Of a stretch of DNA of 14,855 bases, positions 7,722 to 14,405 are shown one piece after another. Position 1 is the first letter of the stretch. Every line of letters starts with the position of its first letter. A program made the translations under genes and the position numbers. The notes under the pieces are model-generated. The model was not told where the DNA came from. It searched no databases and saw only the letters and a program-made list of their open reading frames with translations. The DNA comes from JBIOJM01 sp044450785 (GTDB lineage: Bacteria > Planctomycetota > Planctomycetia > Isosphaerales > Isosphaeraceae): the NCBI GenBank assembly GCA_044450785.1, contig JBIOJM010000259.1:1-14855 (forward strand). The letters run 5' to 3'.

Positions 7722-8342
7722 ATGGCGCGCCACTACCCGAGCGACGTTGCCTTCACTCCGGCGGTGAAGGCGGTCCAGAGCCGGAAGGGCTCCCGGGCGA
7801 GCTACGCCCGGATGGAGCGGGGCGAGGGGTGGCAGACGACGGTCACCGAGGAGTTGGCCGAGTACCTCGCAGACCTGGACATGTTCTATCTGGGCACTGC
7901 GAACGCCGACGGTCAGCCGTACATCCAGTACCGCGGCGGCCCGCCCGGGTTTCTGAAGGTGATCGACGAGCACACCCTTGAGTTCGCCGACTTCGGCGGC
8001 AACCGCCAATACGTCACGTTGGGCAACCTGTCCGAAAACCCGAAGGCGTTCTTATTCCTCATGGATTACGCCAACCAGCGGCGGGTGAAGGTATGGGGCA
8101 CCGCCCGAGTAGTCGAGGGGGACGCGGAGTTGGAGGACCGTCTCCGCGACCCGGAGTACGCGGGCAAGGTGGAGCGCGCCATCCTGTTCACGGTCGAGGC
8201 GTGGGACGTGAACTGTCAACAACACATCCACCGGCGTTATTCCCGGCGACAGATCGCCCCTGCGATCGAGAAACTCCAGGCGCGGATCGCCGAACTGGAA
8301 GCGGAACTCAATCGCCTGAAGGCCAATCCCGTCACTACGTAG
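7722..8342 (+). CDS. Pyridoxamine 5'-phosphate oxidase-like FMN split-barrel protein
   Basis: 206 aa. The central part (about 45-135) has the pattern of the predicted flavin-nucleotide-binding split barrel: MFYLGTANADGQPYIQYRGG, then a FADFGGNRQYVTLGNL strand pair and KVWGTARVVEG. The C-terminus (about 180-200) is a short heptad-like helix, EKLQARIAELEAELNRLK. Members bind FMN or F420 and reduce or sense small molecules; true PdxH activity is unlikely given the different C-terminus. The start at 7722 has GGAGG 4 bases upstream and lies 11 bases after the hydrolase stop. The frame is open further upstream to 7491, but that stretch is antisense-like read-through of the hydrolase gene. Confidence 0.82.
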   Translation: MARHYPSDVAFTPAVKAVQSRKGSRASYARMERGEGWQTTVTEELAEYLADLDMFYLGTANADGQPYIQYRGGPPGFLKVIDEHTLEFADFGGNRQYVTLGNLSENPKAFLFLMDYANQRRVKVWGTARVVEGDAELEDRLRDPEYAGKVERAILFTVEAWDVNCQQHIHRRYSRRQIAPAIEKLQARIAELEAELNRLKANPVTT

Positions 8343-8355
8343 CGAGGACACCTCA

Positions 8356-9003
8356 ATGGACTTCGACCGCACCGACACCGCGCTGGTCGTCATCGACCCG
8401 CAGAACGACGTGCTGAGTGAAACCGGCATTTCCTGGGAGCTGGTTGGTGCGAGCGTTCGGGAGAACAACACTGTCGAGAACCTCGACCTGCTGTTCAGGG
8501 CCGTGATAGACCGCGAGTACCAAGTGTTCATCTCGCCCCACTACCTGTACCCCCACGACCAGGTGTGGCGGTTTGGCGGCGCGGTCGAGAAGTCGATGCT
8601 GACCGAGAAGGAATTCTTTCGGCCCGACCCGCTCGACGTGGCTGGCTTTGCTGGGTCCGGGGCCGACTGGCTCGCGCGGTACAAGCCGTACATCGAGAAC
8701 GGCAAGACGGTGGTGGTCAGCCCACACAAGGTGTGGGGACCGCAGACCAACGACCTCGTCCTCCAACTCCGCAAGCGCGGGGTCGGTCGGGTGATCCTGG
8801 CGGGGATGCTCGCCAACTTGTGCGTTGAGAGCCACCTGCGGGAGTTGATCGAGCAGGGGTTCGAGGTGGCCGTGGTGAAGGATGCGACGGCCGGCCCGCG
8901 GCATCCCGTGATCGGCGACGGGTACGCGGCCGCGATCATCAACTACGGATTCATCGCCAACGCCGTTGTCACTACTGAGGATGCGGTAAAGGCCATGAAG
9001 TAG
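8356..9003 (+). CDS. Isochorismatase-family cysteine hydrolase
   Basis: 215 aa. The catalytic triad of the cysteine hydrolase superfamily is complete: Asp14 in VVIDPQND, Lys125 in VSPHKVWG and Cys156 in MLANLCVES. The last segment also shows the usual small-residue run before the nucleophile. Family members cleave isochorismate, nicotinamide, N-carbamoyl compounds and similar amides. The sequence lacks any visible isochorismate-specific carrier domain, so an amidase or detoxifying role is as likely. GAGG lies 8 bases before the ATG, and the gene begins 13 bases after the FMN split-barrel gene, consistent with one operon. Confidence 0.87.
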   Translation: MDFDRTDTALVVIDPQNDVLSETGISWELVGASVRENNTVENLDLLFRAVIDREYQVFISPHYLYPHDQVWRFGGAVEKSMLTEKEFFRPDPLDVAGFAGSGADWLARYKPYIENGKTVVVSPHKVWGPQTNDLVLQLRKRGVGRVILAGMLANLCVESHLRELIEQGFEVAVVKDATAGPRHPVIGDGYAAAIINYGFIANAVVTTEDAVKAMK

Positions 9004-9046
9004 GTGTCGGGGTCGGTCACAATTCAGACCGTCGGGAGGACCGATT

Positions 9047-9802
9047 ATGGCTCCGAAACTGGCGGACAAAATCGCCCTGGTCACCGGCGGCAGCAGCGGG
9101 CTCGGGCTCGCGACCGCGAAGCAATTCGTCTCCGAAGGTGCAAAGGTCGTCGTCACGGGCCGTCGCGCGGCTGAACTCGACGCGGCTGTCAAGGAACTCG
9201 GCGGGAACGCGATCGGCGTTCGAGGGGACGTGTCGGTCCTTTCCGACCTCGACCGGCTTTACGGGACGATCCGCGAGACATACGGCCGACTCGATGTCCT
9301 CTTCGCCAACGCTGGCGGCGGGGCGTTCGTGCCCCTCGGAGAGATCACCGAGGAGCACTTCGACAGGTACTTCGGCATCAACGTCAAGGGCACTCTGTTC
9401 ACCGTGCAGAAGGCGCTGCCACTCATGACTGCGGGCGGCTCGATCGTCCTGAACGGCTCGATGGTCTCGCTCAAGGGCGTGCCGGGCTTCACCGTGTACG
9501 CGGCGACCAAAGCGGCGCTACGGTCATTCGCCCGGACGTGGGCGGTGGACCTCCGGGGGAGGAACATTCGTGTGAACGTGGTCAGCCCCGGCACGGTCGT
9601 CACGCCGGGATACAAAACCGAACTCGGGATGACCGACGGGCAGATCGAATCGTTCGTGTCGCAGGCCGCTTCGACGACCCCGCTCGGCCGTGCCGGCACG
9701 CCCGACGAGATCGCAAAGGCCGTGGTGTTCCTCGCGTCGGATGACAGCAGTTACGTAACCGGGGCCGAACTGTTCGTGGACGGCGGGGCCGCCCAAATCT
9801 AG
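9047..9802 (+). CDS. Short-chain dehydrogenase/reductase (SDR)
   Basis: 251 aa, classical SDR length. The cofactor motif TGGSSGLG (13-20), NAGG (88-91), and the catalytic residues Asn112, Ser138, Tyr151 and Lys155 (YAATK) are all present. Arg39-Arg40 after strand 2 (VTGRR) suggests NADP(H) over NAD(H). The C-terminal VTGAELFVDGG is typical of the FabG-like branch, which oxidises or reduces hydroxyl and keto groups on small substrates. GGGAGGA lies 6 bases before the ATG. It sits 43 bases after the isochorismatase-like gene and 62 before the next hydrolase, within the six-gene set; the true substrate is unknown. Confidence 0.92.
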   Translation: MAPKLADKIALVTGGSSGLGLATAKQFVSEGAKVVVTGRRAAELDAAVKELGGNAIGVRGDVSVLSDLDRLYGTIRETYGRLDVLFANAGGGAFVPLGEITEEHFDRYFGINVKGTLFTVQKALPLMTAGGSIVLNGSMVSLKGVPGFTVYAATKAALRSFARTWAVDLRGRNIRVNVVSPGTVVTPGYKTELGMTDGQIESFVSQAASTTPLGRAGTPDEIAKAVVFLASDDSSYVTGAELFVDGGAAQI

Positions 9803-9864
9803 CGCGGCGGTGCGTTCGGTTCCCGGTATCGAACCCAAAACCTCCAGTAACAGGAGCCGAAACC

Positions 9865-10695
9865 ATGAGCACCGTCACGACTAAGGATGACGTTCGCATC
9901 TTCTACAAGGACTGGGGACCCAAAACCGCGCAGCCGATCATGTTCCATCACGGCTGGCCACTGAGTTCCGACGACTGGGACGCCCAGATGCTGTTCTTCC
10001 TCGGGAAGGGCTATCGCGTCGTCGCCCACGACCGACGCGGCCATGGCCGTTCAAGCCAAGCCAGCGAGGGTCACGACATGGACCACTACGGCACCGACGC
10101 CGCCGAGGTTGTCGAGCAGCTCGACCTGCGCGACGCGATCCACGTCGGCCACTCGACCGGCGGCGGCGAGGCCGCCCGGTACGTCGCCCGCCACGGCAAG
10201 GGGCGAGTCGCGAAACTGGTGCTCGTCGGGGCCGTGCCGCCGATCATGGTGAAGACGCCGGCCAACCCGGGCGGCCTGCCCATCGACGTGTTCGACAACT
10301 TCCGGCAGCAACTCGCCGCCAATCGCACCGAGTTCTATCGCACCGTCGCGTGCGGCCCGTTCTACGGGTATAACCGGCCGGGCGTGAAGGCATCCGAGGC
10401 CGTGATCGCGAACTGGTGGCGGCAAGGCATGACGGGCGGTGCGAAGGCACACTACGACGGCATCAAGGCCTTTTCGGAGACGGACTTCACCGAGGATCTG
10501 AAGAGCATCGACGTGCCGACACTTGTGATGCACGGCGACGACGACCAAATCGTGCCGATCGCCGACTCCGCGCTGCTGTCGGTGAAGCTCCTCAAGAACG
10601 GCGCCCTGAAGGTCTACGAGATGTTCCCCCACGGCATGTGTACCACGCACGCCGACGTGATCAACGCGGACCTGCTCGCGTTCCTCAAGGCGTAG
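9865..10695 (+). CDS. Non-heme chloroperoxidase/arylesterase-like alpha/beta hydrolase
   Basis: 276 aa. The sequence follows the cofactor-free haloperoxidase group: HHGWPLSSDDW (28-38) for the oxyanion hole, GHSTGGGE with Ser97, Asp227 in HGDDDQIVP and His256 in FPHGM. These positions match the Ser-Asp-His triad of the Streptomyces enzymes, one residue earlier. Such enzymes hydrolyse aryl esters or lactones and show perhydrolase activity with acetate and peroxide; halogenation is a side reaction. There is no signal peptide, so it is cytoplasmic. AGGAG lies 8 bases upstream of the ATG. Unlike the first hydrolase of the set it has a Ser nucleophile, so the two are not duplicates. Confidence 0.9.
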   Translation: MSTVTTKDDVRIFYKDWGPKTAQPIMFHHGWPLSSDDWDAQMLFFLGKGYRVVAHDRRGHGRSSQASEGHDMDHYGTDAAEVVEQLDLRDAIHVGHSTGGGEAARYVARHGKGRVAKLVLVGAVPPIMVKTPANPGGLPIDVFDNFRQQLAANRTEFYRTVACGPFYGYNRPGVKASEAVIANWWRQGMTGGAKAHYDGIKAFSETDFTEDLKSIDVPTLVMHGDDDQIVPIADSALLSVKLLKNGALKVYEMFPHGMCTTHADVINADLLAFLKA

Positions 10696-10735
10696 CCTTC
10701 GACTTCCGTTCCGGTTCCCCTAATGAGGGTATTCC

Positions 10736-12124
10736 GTGTCGAAACCGGTTGCTTACGACCTCGTCATCCTCGGCAGCGGGGAAGCGGGCAAATACCTCGC
10801 CTGGGCGCTCGCGTCCCAGGGGAAGCGGGTAGCGGTCGTCGAGCGCCGGTACGTTGGCGGGTCGTGCCCGAACATCGCCTGCCTGCCGAGCAAAAACGTC
10901 ATCCACTCCGCCAAGGTCGCCTCGTACCTGCGCCGGGGCCCTGAGTTCGGCGTGGCGGCCGCCGCCGGGCCGGTCGACATGGCCGCCGTCCGCGACCGCA
11001 AGCGGAAGATGGTGGACGGCCTGATCGAGGTGCATCTCCACAAGTACCGGGCCAGCGGGGCCGAGCTCGTCATGGGCGACGGCACCTTCGTCGGCCCGAG
11101 GACCATTGAGGTCGCACTCCACGGCGGCGGGACGCGGGCCCTGCGGGGCGAGAACGTCGTCGTCTGCACCGGCTCCCGCGCGCGGATCGACGACACGCCC
11201 GGCCTCAACGAGGCCCGCCCGCTCACCCACGTCGAGGCCCTCGAACTGGACCGCGTCCCCCCGCATCTCGTCGTCCTCGGGGGCGGGTACGTCGGGCTTG
11301 AGATGGCGCAGGCGTTCCGCCGCCTGGGCAGCCGCGTGACCGTGGTGGAGCGGAACGGAACACTAATCCACCGGGAAGATCCGGACGTCACGGCGGCGGT
11401 CGGCGACCTCTTTCGCGACGAGGGGATCGAGGTTTCCACCGGCACGACGCTCACCCGCGTCGAGGGCGCGTCGGGCGAGACCGTGCGACTCCACGGAACG
11501 CGCGGCGGGGCTGCCGTCGTGATCGAGGGGACGCACCTGCTCGCGGCCGGGGGACGAACCCCGAACACCGACGGCATCGGGCTGGAGAGGGCCGGGATCG
11601 CGCTCGACACCCGGGGGCACGTGAAGGTCAACGAGCGGCTCCAGACGACCGCGGCAGGCGTGTGGGCCGTCGGGGATTGCGCGGGCAGCCCGTACTTCAC
11701 GCACGTCGCCTACGACGACTACCGGGTGGTCCGCGACAACCTGGCCGGCGGGAACCGCGTCACCACCGGGCGGCAGGTGCCGTTCTGCCTGTTCACCGAC
11801 CCCGAGTTGGCCCGCGTTGGGCTGAGCGAGCGGGAGGCGCGGGAGAAAGGCATCCCATACCAGCTAACGAAGGTCCCGATGGAGAACGTGCTGCGGACCC
11901 GAACCCTGTCCGAGACGCGCGGGTTCCTCAAGGCGCTGGTCGCGGCGGACGACCGCATCCTCGGGTTCACGGCATTCGGGGTGGAAGCGGGGGAGGTGAT
12001 GGCGGTCGTCCAGGTGGCGATGACGGCCGGGATGCCGTACACGGGACTCCGGGACGCAGTCCTGACACACCCGACCATCGCCGAGGGGTTGACCGTCCTC
12101 TTTTCCGCCGTGCCGGACAAGTAG
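10736..12124 (+). CDS. FAD-dependent disulfide reductase, mercuric reductase/RclA-like
   Basis: 462 aa, class I flavoprotein disulfide reductase. FAD site GSGEAG (13-18), redox pair Cys44 and Cys49 in GGSCPNIACLPSKN, NAD-domain GGGYVG (182-187), FAD motif VWAVGDCAGSPYFTHVA (309-325), and the dimer-interface His445-Glu450 in HPTIAEG. Glu205 at the end of the second strand suggests NADH. It lacks the N-terminal HMA domain and the C-terminal Cys pair that deliver Hg(II) in true MerA, so mercury reduction is doubtful; RclA or other low-molecular disulfide or Cu(II) reductase activity is an alternative. GTG at 10736 is the start, with GAGG 7 bases upstream; the ATG at 10723 is in another frame. 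It is the last gene of the operon. Confidence 0.9.
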   Translation: MSKPVAYDLVILGSGEAGKYLAWALASQGKRVAVVERRYVGGSCPNIACLPSKNVIHSAKVASYLRRGPEFGVAAAAGPVDMAAVRDRKRKMVDGLIEVHLHKYRASGAELVMGDGTFVGPRTIEVALHGGGTRALRGENVVVCTGSRARIDDTPGLNEARPLTHVEALELDRVPPHLVVLGGGYVGLEMAQAFRRLGSRVTVVERNGTLIHREDPDVTAAVGDLFRDEGIEVSTGTTLTRVEGASGETVRLHGTRGGAAVVIEGTHLLAAGGRTPNTDGIGLERAGIALDTRGHVKVNERLQTTAAGVWAVGDCAGSPYFTHVAYDDYRVVRDNLAGGNRVTTGRQVPFCLFTDPELARVGLSEREAREKGIPYQLTKVPMENVLRTRTLSETRGFLKALVAADDRILGFTAFGVEAGEVMAVVQVAMTAGMPYTGLRDAVLTHPTIAEGLTVLFSAVPDK

Positions 12125-12130
12125 CGACGG
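12112..12130 (+). repeat. Direct repeat copy 1, spanning the reductase stop codon
   Basis: GCCGGACAAGTAGCGACGG covers the last codons and TAG of the reductase gene. A copy with two extra A residues lies at 12256-12276. A shared 19-base match in this small space is not expected by chance. Confidence 0.6.
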
Positions 12131-12131
12131 C

Positions 12132-12160
12132 ATTCGGGCGGCGAGGTGAGCCGCACGAAT
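12132..12160 (+). terminator. Stem-loop after the six-gene operon
   Basis: ATTCG and GCGGC pair with GCCGC and CGAAT across a 7-base loop, with one G-A mismatch, giving a 10-bp stem that begins 8 bases after the reductase stop. No T-run follows, so it may stop transcription weakly or protect the mRNA 3' end. Confidence 0.5.
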
Positions 12161-12255
12161 CATAGCGAAAGGTGCAGAGGGCCAAGCGGCTACGCACAAA
12201 TCCCTTGGATTGAGTTGAGACCAGAAACTCCCGGAGACAGACTCAAACCAAATCA

Positions 12256-12276
12256 GCCGGACAAAAGTAGCGACGG
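12256..12276 (+). repeat. Direct repeat copy 2, with a 2-base insertion
   Basis: Same as the copy at 12112-12130 except for two extra A residues inside the A-run. It is directly followed by a TTTGAACC segment like a tRNA T-arm. It may mark an old recombination junction at the edge of the operon. The stretch 12161-12410 holds no gene that I can support. Confidence 0.55.
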
Positions 12277-12289
12277 GGTTTGAACCGTG
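12272..12289 (-). other. tRNA T-arm-like fragment
   Basis: On the minus strand CACGG, TTCAAAC and CCCGTC resemble a tRNA T-stem and loop, but only four bp pair and there is no matching tRNA body upstream. It could be a decayed tRNA 3' end left by integration, or chance. The 9-mer GTTTGAACC also recurs at 12355-12363. Confidence 0.2.
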
Positions 12290-12410
12290 TAAGCACCATT
12301 CTGATAAATAGTTGCGTAAACCGATAGCCTGCCTGGTACAAATTAAACAAACTCGTTTGAACCAGAAAATGGCTTCAAATGAGCGGAATTCGCCAAACTC
12401 AGAAAACAAG

Positions 12411-12497
12411 CGGAGAGGGAGGGATTCGAACCCTCGGTAGGATTGCTCCCACACCGGTTTTCGAGACCGGCCCATTCGGCCGCTCTGGCACCTCTCC
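12411..12497 (-). tRNA. tRNA-Ser (anticodon CGA)
   Basis: 87 bases, a class II tRNA. The acceptor stem pairs GGAGAGG with CCTCTCC, the discriminator is G, the anticodon stem CCGGT/ACCGG holds the loop CTCGAAA (anticodon CGA, reading UCG codons), a long variable arm follows, and the T-arm is GAGGG, TTCGAAT, CCCTC-like. CCA is not encoded. It lies downstream of the minus-strand small-gene operon. Confidence 0.95.
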
Positions 12498-12508
12498 GTG
12501 AATCTTTA

Positions 12509-12559
12509 CGCTATGAGTTGCTTCACCTTACGGCATGCAATTCTGACAATCTCATAGCG
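12509..12559. repeat. Long-range inverted repeat just upstream of tRNA-Ser
   Basis: CGCTATGAG (12509-12517) and CTCATAGCG (12551-12559) are perfect complements around a 33-base loop, and pairing can extend by three bases with one bulged base. It lies 12-62 bases 5' of the tRNA. On the plus strand a CCCTTTTTG run follows within 10 bases; on the minus strand no T-run follows. It may be an end-of-operon structure or a tRNA processing or regulatory element. Confidence 0.45.
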
Positions 12560-12616
12560 ATTATCCCTTTTTGTTACCGGGCCAAGGGGTTGCCTTCAGG
12601 AACGTCGGGAGGCTCT

Positions 12617-12748
12617 TTAGCTGACATTTAGTGAGTGTAGTGGGCGCCCAGCAGGATCGCAAGAGCCGGGAATGGACGGTTGCAACCTGATGATCCGGTC
12701 CTCGCCAAAGCGGAAGGTGAACCAGGGGTCGTGATAAAGAGGCTGCAT
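12617..12748 (-). CDS. Small hypothetical protein (43 aa)
   Basis: Starts MQPLYHDPWFTFRFGEDRII and ends near LHSLNVS. The ATG lies one base after the TAG of the CPXCG gene, and the end of that gene supplies an AGAGAG purine run, so translation is probably coupled. Aromatic and charged residues give the first half a structured look, while the second half is Pro/Gly-rich, as if the protein were truncated relative to a longer parent. I do not recognise the family with confidence. As the last gene of the string, it could also be a remnant. Confidence 0.45.
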   Translation of the reverse strand: MQPLYHDPWFTFRFGEDRIIRLQPSIPGSCDPAGRPLHSLNVS

Positions 12749-12749
12749 C

Positions 12750-12932
12750 CTACTCTCTTTCCGCCCACACGCGCACATCCCCATCCCCATCAATCTCGAT
12801 GCGAATGACATTCGGGCAGCAGCAGACCGGACAATCCTCGACGTACTCTTGGCGTGATCCTGCCGACACGTCGATGGGGACCACAATCTCCTCACCACAG
12901 GAATCGCAATGGTAGCTGGCCTCATCCTTCAT
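12750..12932 (-). CDS. CPXCG-motif cysteine-rich protein
   Basis: 60 aa. It has two Cys pairs, HCDSCGEE (Cys9, Cys12) and EDCPVCCCPN (Cys34, Cys37, plus Cys38 and Cys39), with short beta-like stretches between (IVVPIDVSAGSRQEYVEDC) and an acidic end near WAERE. This matches the small zinc-binding CPXCG family (DUF-type, function unknown) found widely in bacteria. The ATG at 12932 is preferred: GAGGAAG lies 4 bases upstream, while a GTG four codons earlier has no such site. It begins 20 bases after the phosphatase-SUI1 stop. A zinc-ribbon role, perhaps with nucleic acid or a protein partner, is inferred from the Cys pairs only. Confidence 0.85.
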   Translation of the reverse strand: MKDEASYHCDSCGEEIVVPIDVSAGSRQEYVEDCPVCCCPNVIRIEIDGDGDVRVWAERE

Positions 12933-12952
12933 CGTCTTCCTCACCGGTGATC

Positions 12953-13714
12953 TCAGCCCCCGACCCGCTTGACTCGGTAGCCCATGCCTTCGAGCACCGC
13001 AGCGAGCCGGTCACGCTGGTCGCCTTGAATCTCGATCCGTCCATCCTTGACCGTCCCGCCCGTCCCACACCGCTCCTTGAGCTTGGCGGCGAGTTCGAGC
13101 AGGCCCGCTGCATCGAGAGGTAGGTCGGAAACGGTCGTCACTCCTTTCCCGCGCCTACCTTTTGTCTCTCGGCCAAGCTTGACTACGGGGGCGCTGGTCT
13201 GGCTGTCTTCCTTCTTAGACGTGGGGGCGACCGTTTCCGCGGTGATCTCTGGCGTGGGCTCATCCCGGCGCCTGCCTCCCCCAATCAGTCGAGCCGTCAG
13301 GCCCATGACCTCACGCTCGATCAGGCCCAGCACTTCGGGAGCATCGTCAATATGCCAGAATTCGACCTTCTCGATCCATGCCGGGAATCGATCTTGCAGT
13401 AAGGGCAAGTGTTCGGCCTGCTTCAGAGCGACGATCCAATCCGCCAGTTCGAAGTCGTCCACCGTTACCTGAACCGGGAAGCGGGCAGAGTCAGCGACCG
13501 CGCGAAGCCCACGAGCTTCCAACGCTTTGATCGCAGCCACCGCCATCGGGCCGACATTGTCGACGCCTCGTTCCAGAGCAAGTCCCCTGGAAGTTGACTT
13601 CCAGGGAAGTCCCATCTTCCCGGCAACCGAGTTGAAAAGGATCTCGGCAAACCGGCTGCGGTAGTAGTTGCCGGTGCAGAGAAATAGGACGCTCTTTTCA
13701 TGTCGTTGCCTCAT
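12953..13714 (-). CDS. Fusion: low-molecular-weight protein tyrosine phosphatase + SUI1/YciH translation factor domain
   Basis: 253 aa in one uninterrupted frame. Residues 1-145 are an LMW-PTP-like domain: the P-loop VLFLCTGNYYRS gives Cys13-X5-Arg19, and WHIDDAPEV (120-128) fits the acid-loop position, though the usual DP is replaced by DD. Residues 146-183 form an Ala/Pro/Thr/Glu-rich linker. Residues 184-253 match eIF1/SUI1 (YciH): KGRRGKGVTTVSDLPLD, then LKERCGTGGTVKDG and IEIQGDQRD, all YciH hallmarks. LMW-PTPs dephosphorylate tyrosine (some act on arginine), and YciH-type proteins bind the small ribosomal subunit near IF3. The fusion suggests phosphatase activity aimed at, or controlled by, the ribosome. 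The ATG overlaps the TGA of the preceding gene (ATGA), so translation is coupled. GAGGGA lies about 11 bases before it. Confidence 0.88.
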   Translation of the reverse strand: MRQRHEKSVLFLCTGNYYRSRFAEILFNSVAGKMGLPWKSTSRGLALERGVDNVGPMAVAAIKALEARGLRAVADSARFPVQVTVDDFELADWIVALKQAEHLPLLQDRFPAWIEKVEFWHIDDAPEVLGLIEREVMGLTARLIGGGRRRDEPTPEITAETVAPTSKKEDSQTSAPVVKLGRETKGRRGKGVTTVSDLPLDAAGLLELAAKLKERCGTGGTVKDGRIEIQGDQRDRLAAVLEGMGYRVKRVGG

Positions 13715-13896
13715 CGCTCAACAATTCCCTCGGTCTGTTCTTTCTTTTGGTAGCCATTGCAGCGAGCCACGGGCTGCGGTGGATACTTGGCATAATCGGC
13801 GTTGCTTTGGGACAACTCGCAAAGTAGGAATCGTGATCCCTTCGGCGTAACGACCTCGCGCATCAAAGCGCATGTCTCGCACAGCGAATGAATCAT
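13711..13896 (-). CDS. Conserved-looking four-Cys small protein (61 aa)
   Basis: Starts MIHSLCETCALMREVV. Cysteines lie at 6, 9, 26 and 46 (CETC, LLCEL, ARCNG), a spacing suited to a zinc site. The middle reads TPKGSRFLLCELSQ and then YPPQPVARCNGYQKK, and it ends with charged residues GIVER. The CxxC and PPQPV-RC patterns look like a conserved unknown planctomycete family. The stop overlaps the start of the phosphatase-SUI1 gene by four bases, so the two are probably made together. The start at 13896 was chosen because upstream codons in the frame look random; the ribosome binding site is weak (AAGG, 11 bases away). No function can be given. Confidence 0.7.
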   Translation of the reverse strand: MIHSLCETCALMREVVTPKGSRFLLCELSQSNADYAKYPPQPVARCNGYQKKEQTEGIVER

Positions 13897-13958
13897 GGCG
13901 TTTCGCCTTTCGACTGATCGGGACGGGCCAGAGTAGCGGCCGGAACCTGGCATCGTTC

Positions 13959-14249
13959 TCACCCGGCCAGCCGAATCAACAACATCTTCTGCCGCTTGGG
14001 AAAGGCCTTGATTGCTGCCTCGCGCTTCAAGGCCAGGCTTCGGCTGGCATGGGCCTCCTGGTAGACCACTTGAGCCGGCAGACGACAGCGCGTATATCGA
14101 GAGGCGGTCCCGGCGTTGTGCTGCTGGCAGCGACGGCTCACGTCCTTGGCAATACCAGTGTAGAGTGAGGCATCGGCACACTGAAGTACGTAGACGAACC
14201 ATCGGCCGTGAGGTTCCTTCACCCCCGTAATGCTAATCTTCTTTCCCAT
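13959..14249 (-). CDS. GIY-YIG endonuclease-domain protein (YhbQ/UPF0213-like)
   Basis: 96 aa. The domain runs from about 16 to 90: FVYVLQC (18-24) for the first motif, SLYTGIAKD (28-36) for the YIG motif, Arg39-Arg40, QHNAG (43-47), RYTR, and LKREAAIK with the metal-binding Glu77. Length and order match the single-domain YhbQ group, which cleaves or binds branched or damaged DNA in tests; its cellular role is not well defined. The ATG at 14249 was chosen because homology begins just after it. The longer open frame to 14351 adds sequence without family similarity. The ORF ahead overlaps by 31 bases, and the four-Cys gene starts 62 bases after the stop. Confidence 0.85.
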   Translation of the reverse strand: MGKKISITGVKEPHGRWFVYVLQCADASLYTGIAKDVSRRCQQHNAGTASRYTRCRLPAQVVYQEAHASRSLALKREAAIKAFPKRQKMLLIRLAG

Positions 14250-14386
14250 CCAGATAGAATACTTGCTCCATGCCGAGCGGGCTGGCCCGCAGGGAGATTT
14301 CCGAAGGCCTTCGGGTTCATTGCCCAGTACAGATAACGGCATCTGGCCCAATAATCCACCAGGATCGGCTCGGTGGTCTGGCTCAC
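14219..14386 (-). CDS. Small hypothetical ORF (55 aa), GTG start
   Basis: Begins with GTG (SQTTEPILVDYWARC) and ends near WERRLALRG, overlapping the GIY-YIG start by 31 bases in another frame. Aromatic and charged residues (DYWARCRYLYWAMNP) and codon choice give it a protein-like look. The ribosome binding site is weak (GAAAG), and an in-frame TGA lies four codons upstream. It could be a real coupled small gene or the intact tail of a damaged gene whose start is the 12-codon ORF just ahead. I do not recognise a family. Confidence 0.4.
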   Translation of the reverse strand: MSQTTEPILVDYWARCRYLYWAMNPKAFGNLPAGQPARHGASILSGWERRLALRG

Positions 14387-14405
14387 AACTTTCTTTCAGT
14401 TGAAT

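Noticed and set aside
8353..9192. Minus-strand 279-aa open frame
   Set aside because: Antisense of the isochorismatase-like and SDR genes.
10753..11700. Minus-strand 315-aa open frame
   Set aside because: Antisense of the reductase gene, Ser/Pro/Arg-rich, without motifs.
12443..12631. Plus-strand 62-aa ORF
   Set aside because: It begins inside the tRNA-Ser gene and has no ribosome binding site.
13897..14202. N-terminal extension of the four-Cys protein
   Set aside because: The added residues lie antisense and out of frame to the GIY-YIG gene region, and look random.
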